Below are positions 45,347-46,991 of a stretch of 46,991 bases of DNA, one piece after another. The notes beneath the pieces were generated by a model. That model was not told the origin of the DNA, searched no databases, and was given only the letters and a program-made list of their open reading frames with translations. The stretch is taken from contig NZ_AODK01000002.1 in assembly GCF_000525975.1 (NCBI RefSeq), forward strand, positions 1 to 46,991, given 5' to 3'. The position numbers and the translations under genes are program-made. Each line of letters starts with the position of its first letter. Position 1 is the first letter of the stretch. The stretch comes from Listeria rocourtiae FSL F6-920 (GTDB lineage Bacteria; Bacillota; Bacilli; Lactobacillales; Listeriaceae).

Positions 45347-45360
45347 TGGTACCGCTCCCA
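45347..45360. promoter_or_regulatory. Operator in the ycjM leader
   Basis: On the minus strand TGGGAGCGGTACCA. It shares 11 of 14 positions with the core of the palindrome in the LacI-gene leader and lies just after the likely transcription start. Confidence 0.65.
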
Positions 45361-45368
45361 CAAAAAAG

Positions 45369-45397
45369 AGTATATTACAGAAAGCGCTTTCTGTCAA
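45369..45397 (-). promoter_or_regulatory. Promoter of the ycj-like operon
   Basis: Minus strand TTGACA (45392-45397), 17 bases, TATACT (45369-45374): near-consensus. Confidence 0.85.
45377..45394. promoter_or_regulatory. 18-bp perfect palindrome in the operon promoter spacer, probable cre site
   Basis: ACAGAAAGCGCTTTCTGT fills the gap between -35 and -10. The AAAGCGCTTT core fits a CcpA cre site; binding by the local LacI-family regulator is the alternative. Confidence 0.7.
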
Positions 45398-45514
45398 TGA
45401 TATTTTTTACACATCCTATACAAAAAGTTTTTATACCCTTATATATAGCAATTTTTTTTACCATTGGACATCTTTACCACAATTGAGTAGAATAGAATTT
45501 ATGATATATATAAC

Positions 45515-45532
45515 GATGGGAACGGTCTCATC
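45515..45532. promoter_or_regulatory. Operator in the leader of the LacI-family gene
   Basis: GATGGGAACGGTCTCATC is palindromic around a central CG, as LacI-family operators are, and lies just before the AAGGAGG of the regulator gene. Confidence 0.65.
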
Positions 45533-45557
45533 AAGATAGAACAAGGAGGAACAACTA

Positions 45558-46587
45558 ATGGGAGCCACAATTTACGATATTGCTCGTCACGCGGGAGTCT
45601 CGAAATCAACAGTTTCACGCGTACTAAATAATCAAACAAACATTTCTGCCGACTCCAAAAAGCGTGTTCTAACAGCAATCGAAGAACTAAAATATAAACC
45701 GAGCAAACTAGCACGAGCGCTAACCAATTCTGGATTCGACGCTATCATGGTCATTTCAAATCGGCCAACCAAGACTACAGCAGGAAATCCTTTTTTCTCA
45801 GAAATCATTCACTCCATCTCGGCTATTGCGGAAGATCAGAACTTCGATTTAATCCTGCAAACATCTCGGAATACCGATGATGAGCTCGATAAATGCATTG
45901 CCAAAATAAAAGAAAAAATGATTAAAGGCATTATCATGCTAAGCTCTCCTGCCGATGAAACTTTTTTCAAGAAACTAGATCCATTCAACATTCCTATCGT
46001 TGTGACTGGAAAAATCGATGGTACCTATAAAAAATGTCTACTCAGTGGATACCGATAATTTCAAAGATTCCTACGAACTCACGAGTCTGCTCATAAAAAA
46101 CGGCCATAAAAATATCGCTTGCTTACATGCACCACTGAATCATCACGTTTCTATTGATCGACTCGCTGGCTATCGCAGTTGCCTATTTGATCACAATTTG
46201 GATATTCGTCGCGACTGGATTTTAGATAGCGGATATGTCGCTGAAGATGCTTACAACGCAGCAAATCAATTACTTTCACACCCAAATCGGCCAACTGCCA
46301 TTTTTGCTACCGATGATTTAAAAGTACTTAGCATTTACAAAGTAGCAGCCGAGCATAACTTGCGAATACCAGAAGATCTTTCAATCGTTGGCTACAATGA
46401 CCGTGTCGCATCAACCTTCTTATCACCACCACTAACAGCCATTGATATTCCCACCAAACGTTTAGGAAAATCGGCTACCGAGTTACTTTTCAAATTAATT
46501 CAACACAACGGTAAAAACAGCCCAAAAATGATTATCGAAACAAAACTGATAAACGGAGCATCCATACAATCTCTAAAGCCACATTAA
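45558..46587 (+). CDS. ycjW: LacI-family transcriptional regulator (YcjW type), frameshifted
   Basis: A protein of about 342 residues: helix-turn-helix and hinge [22 protein letters not shown] ... [10 protein letters not shown], then a periplasmic-binding-protein-like ligand domain ([24 protein letters not shown]). The frame breaks in a run of six A at 46028-46033. Removing one gives [21 protein letters not shown] and a complete protein. It is divergent from the sugar operon. Matching operators lie in both leaders, so it probably represses both units until a sugar binds. Confidence 0.87.
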
Positions 46588-46628
46588 CAATATGGAAGAA
46601 GTCCAAGACAAAAGGTTCTCTGAACTAG

Positions 46629-46676
46629 AAAAATACGTATCAAAAATCTGAATTTAGATTTTTGATACGTATTTTT
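46629..46676. terminator. Bidirectional terminator
   Basis: A perfect 21-bp stem (46629-46649 and 46656-46676) contains ATACGTATC with a 6-base loop and A/T runs at the ends. It lies between the convergent LacI-family gene and the gene entering at the window's right edge. Confidence 0.92.
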
Positions 46677-46728
46677 TCCTTATTAAATTTCCCTAATAGA
46701 TTTCTAGATTACTACGTGCGTGCTATGT

Positions 46729-46991
46729 TTACAATTGACCGACAGTAATCGTTTCTCCCACATAGCCAGGAATTTGAACACCGGCATCAATGGTCACCCG
46801 ATCGCCATCGCGTAATTTGCGACGTTCACCTTTTTCATCCACGATAAAGCGGGAATACATCTTAAATTTCCCTGTTGGATCAATCCCACCGGCTGCCACA
46901 ACTTCTAAGTCTTTCACCGCTGTAATTGTCCGCTGAGGTACACCATTCACCACTAAACGTAAGACCGACGTGCCTGCTGGCACAAATCCCA
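46729..46991 (-). CDS. C-terminal part of an unrecognised protein (5' end outside window), possibly Ig-like module
   Basis: The frame is open to the right edge, so the start is not visible (a GTG at 46983 is in frame but unsupported). The 87 visible residues contain VLRLVVNGVPQRT, GKFKMYSRF and LRDGDRVTIDAG. The spacing resembles the Ig-like modules of Listeria surface proteins, with a strand, a short V-N-G turn, a G-x-F-x-x-Y strand and a G-D-x-V-T-I strand. No signal for wall anchoring is at the end. Family assignment is weak. Confidence 0.45.
   Translation of the reverse strand, partial: GFVPAGTSVLRLVVNGVPQRTITAVKDLEVVAAGGIDPTGKFKMYSRFIVDEKGERRKLRDGDRVTIDAGVQIPGYVGETITVGQL

Overview
The window looks like chromosome from a Listeria-type Firmicute. 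The strongest evidence is the block cydABCD - tadA - acyl-CoA ligase, whose order I recall from Listeria monocytogenes. Strong AGGAGG ribosome sites and poly-A/T-flanked hairpin terminators fit. Xylose genes and a base composition that looks richer in GC than L. monocytogenes suggest one of the environmental Listeria species; that species-level guess is inference.

Layout. 1-411: the C-terminal end of a surface or secreted protein built of Ig-like modules. 470-3732 (minus): an operon of a ROK-type regulator, a small unknown protein, a HAD phosphatase and an MFS carrier, behind a promoter with a 14-bp palindrome. 4014-9911 (minus): cytochrome bd oxidase (cydAB) and its ABC exporter (cydDC). 10355-13083: tadA, an acyl-CoA ligase and a GNAT acetyltransferase. 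13.1-17.9 kb is accessory DNA: an Fst-type type I toxin-antitoxin locus, a DUF5655 remnant, a type VII secretion lipase-effector locus of the TslA kind, a decayed alpha-xylosidase fragment and a secreted beta-helix protein. 18.1-22.8 kb: xylR and the xylAB operon, with an ASCH-domain gene between them. 23.0-25.9 kb: MATE pump with MarR regulator, and a PucR-like regulator. 25.9-26.6 kb: a pair of opposed promoters and overlapping RNAs resembling a second type I toxin-antitoxin locus, plus a decayed ORF. 26.6-32.0 kb: ahpCF, a DUF1398 gene and an MBOAT/DHHW polysaccharide O-acetylation pair. 32.1-33.4 kb: LysE-type exporter and divergent XRE-cupin regulator.

33.4-46.6 kb is the most interesting part. 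It is a ten-gene sugar operon with a divergent LacI-family regulator, matching gene for gene the order of E. coli ycjMNOPQRSTU(W): GH13_18 phosphorylase, binding protein, two permeases, three enzymes of glucoside/guloside interconversion, GH65 phosphorylase and beta-phosphoglucomutase. A D-glycerate kinase gene is inserted between the GH65 and beta-phosphoglucomutase genes. The operon would import alpha-1,2-glucosides such as glucosylglycerate and kojibiose, split them with phosphate, and send both halves (glucose phosphates and phosphoglycerate) into glycolysis. Two matching palindromic operators lie in the leader of each divergent unit.

Caution: about sixteen otherwise intact genes, including cydA, carry single-base frameshifts. 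Most are cured by removing one base from an A/T run. This is far more likely sequencing or assembly error than biology, so I give these genes full corrected spans and describe each shift. No tRNA, rRNA, CRISPR array or intact transposon was seen.
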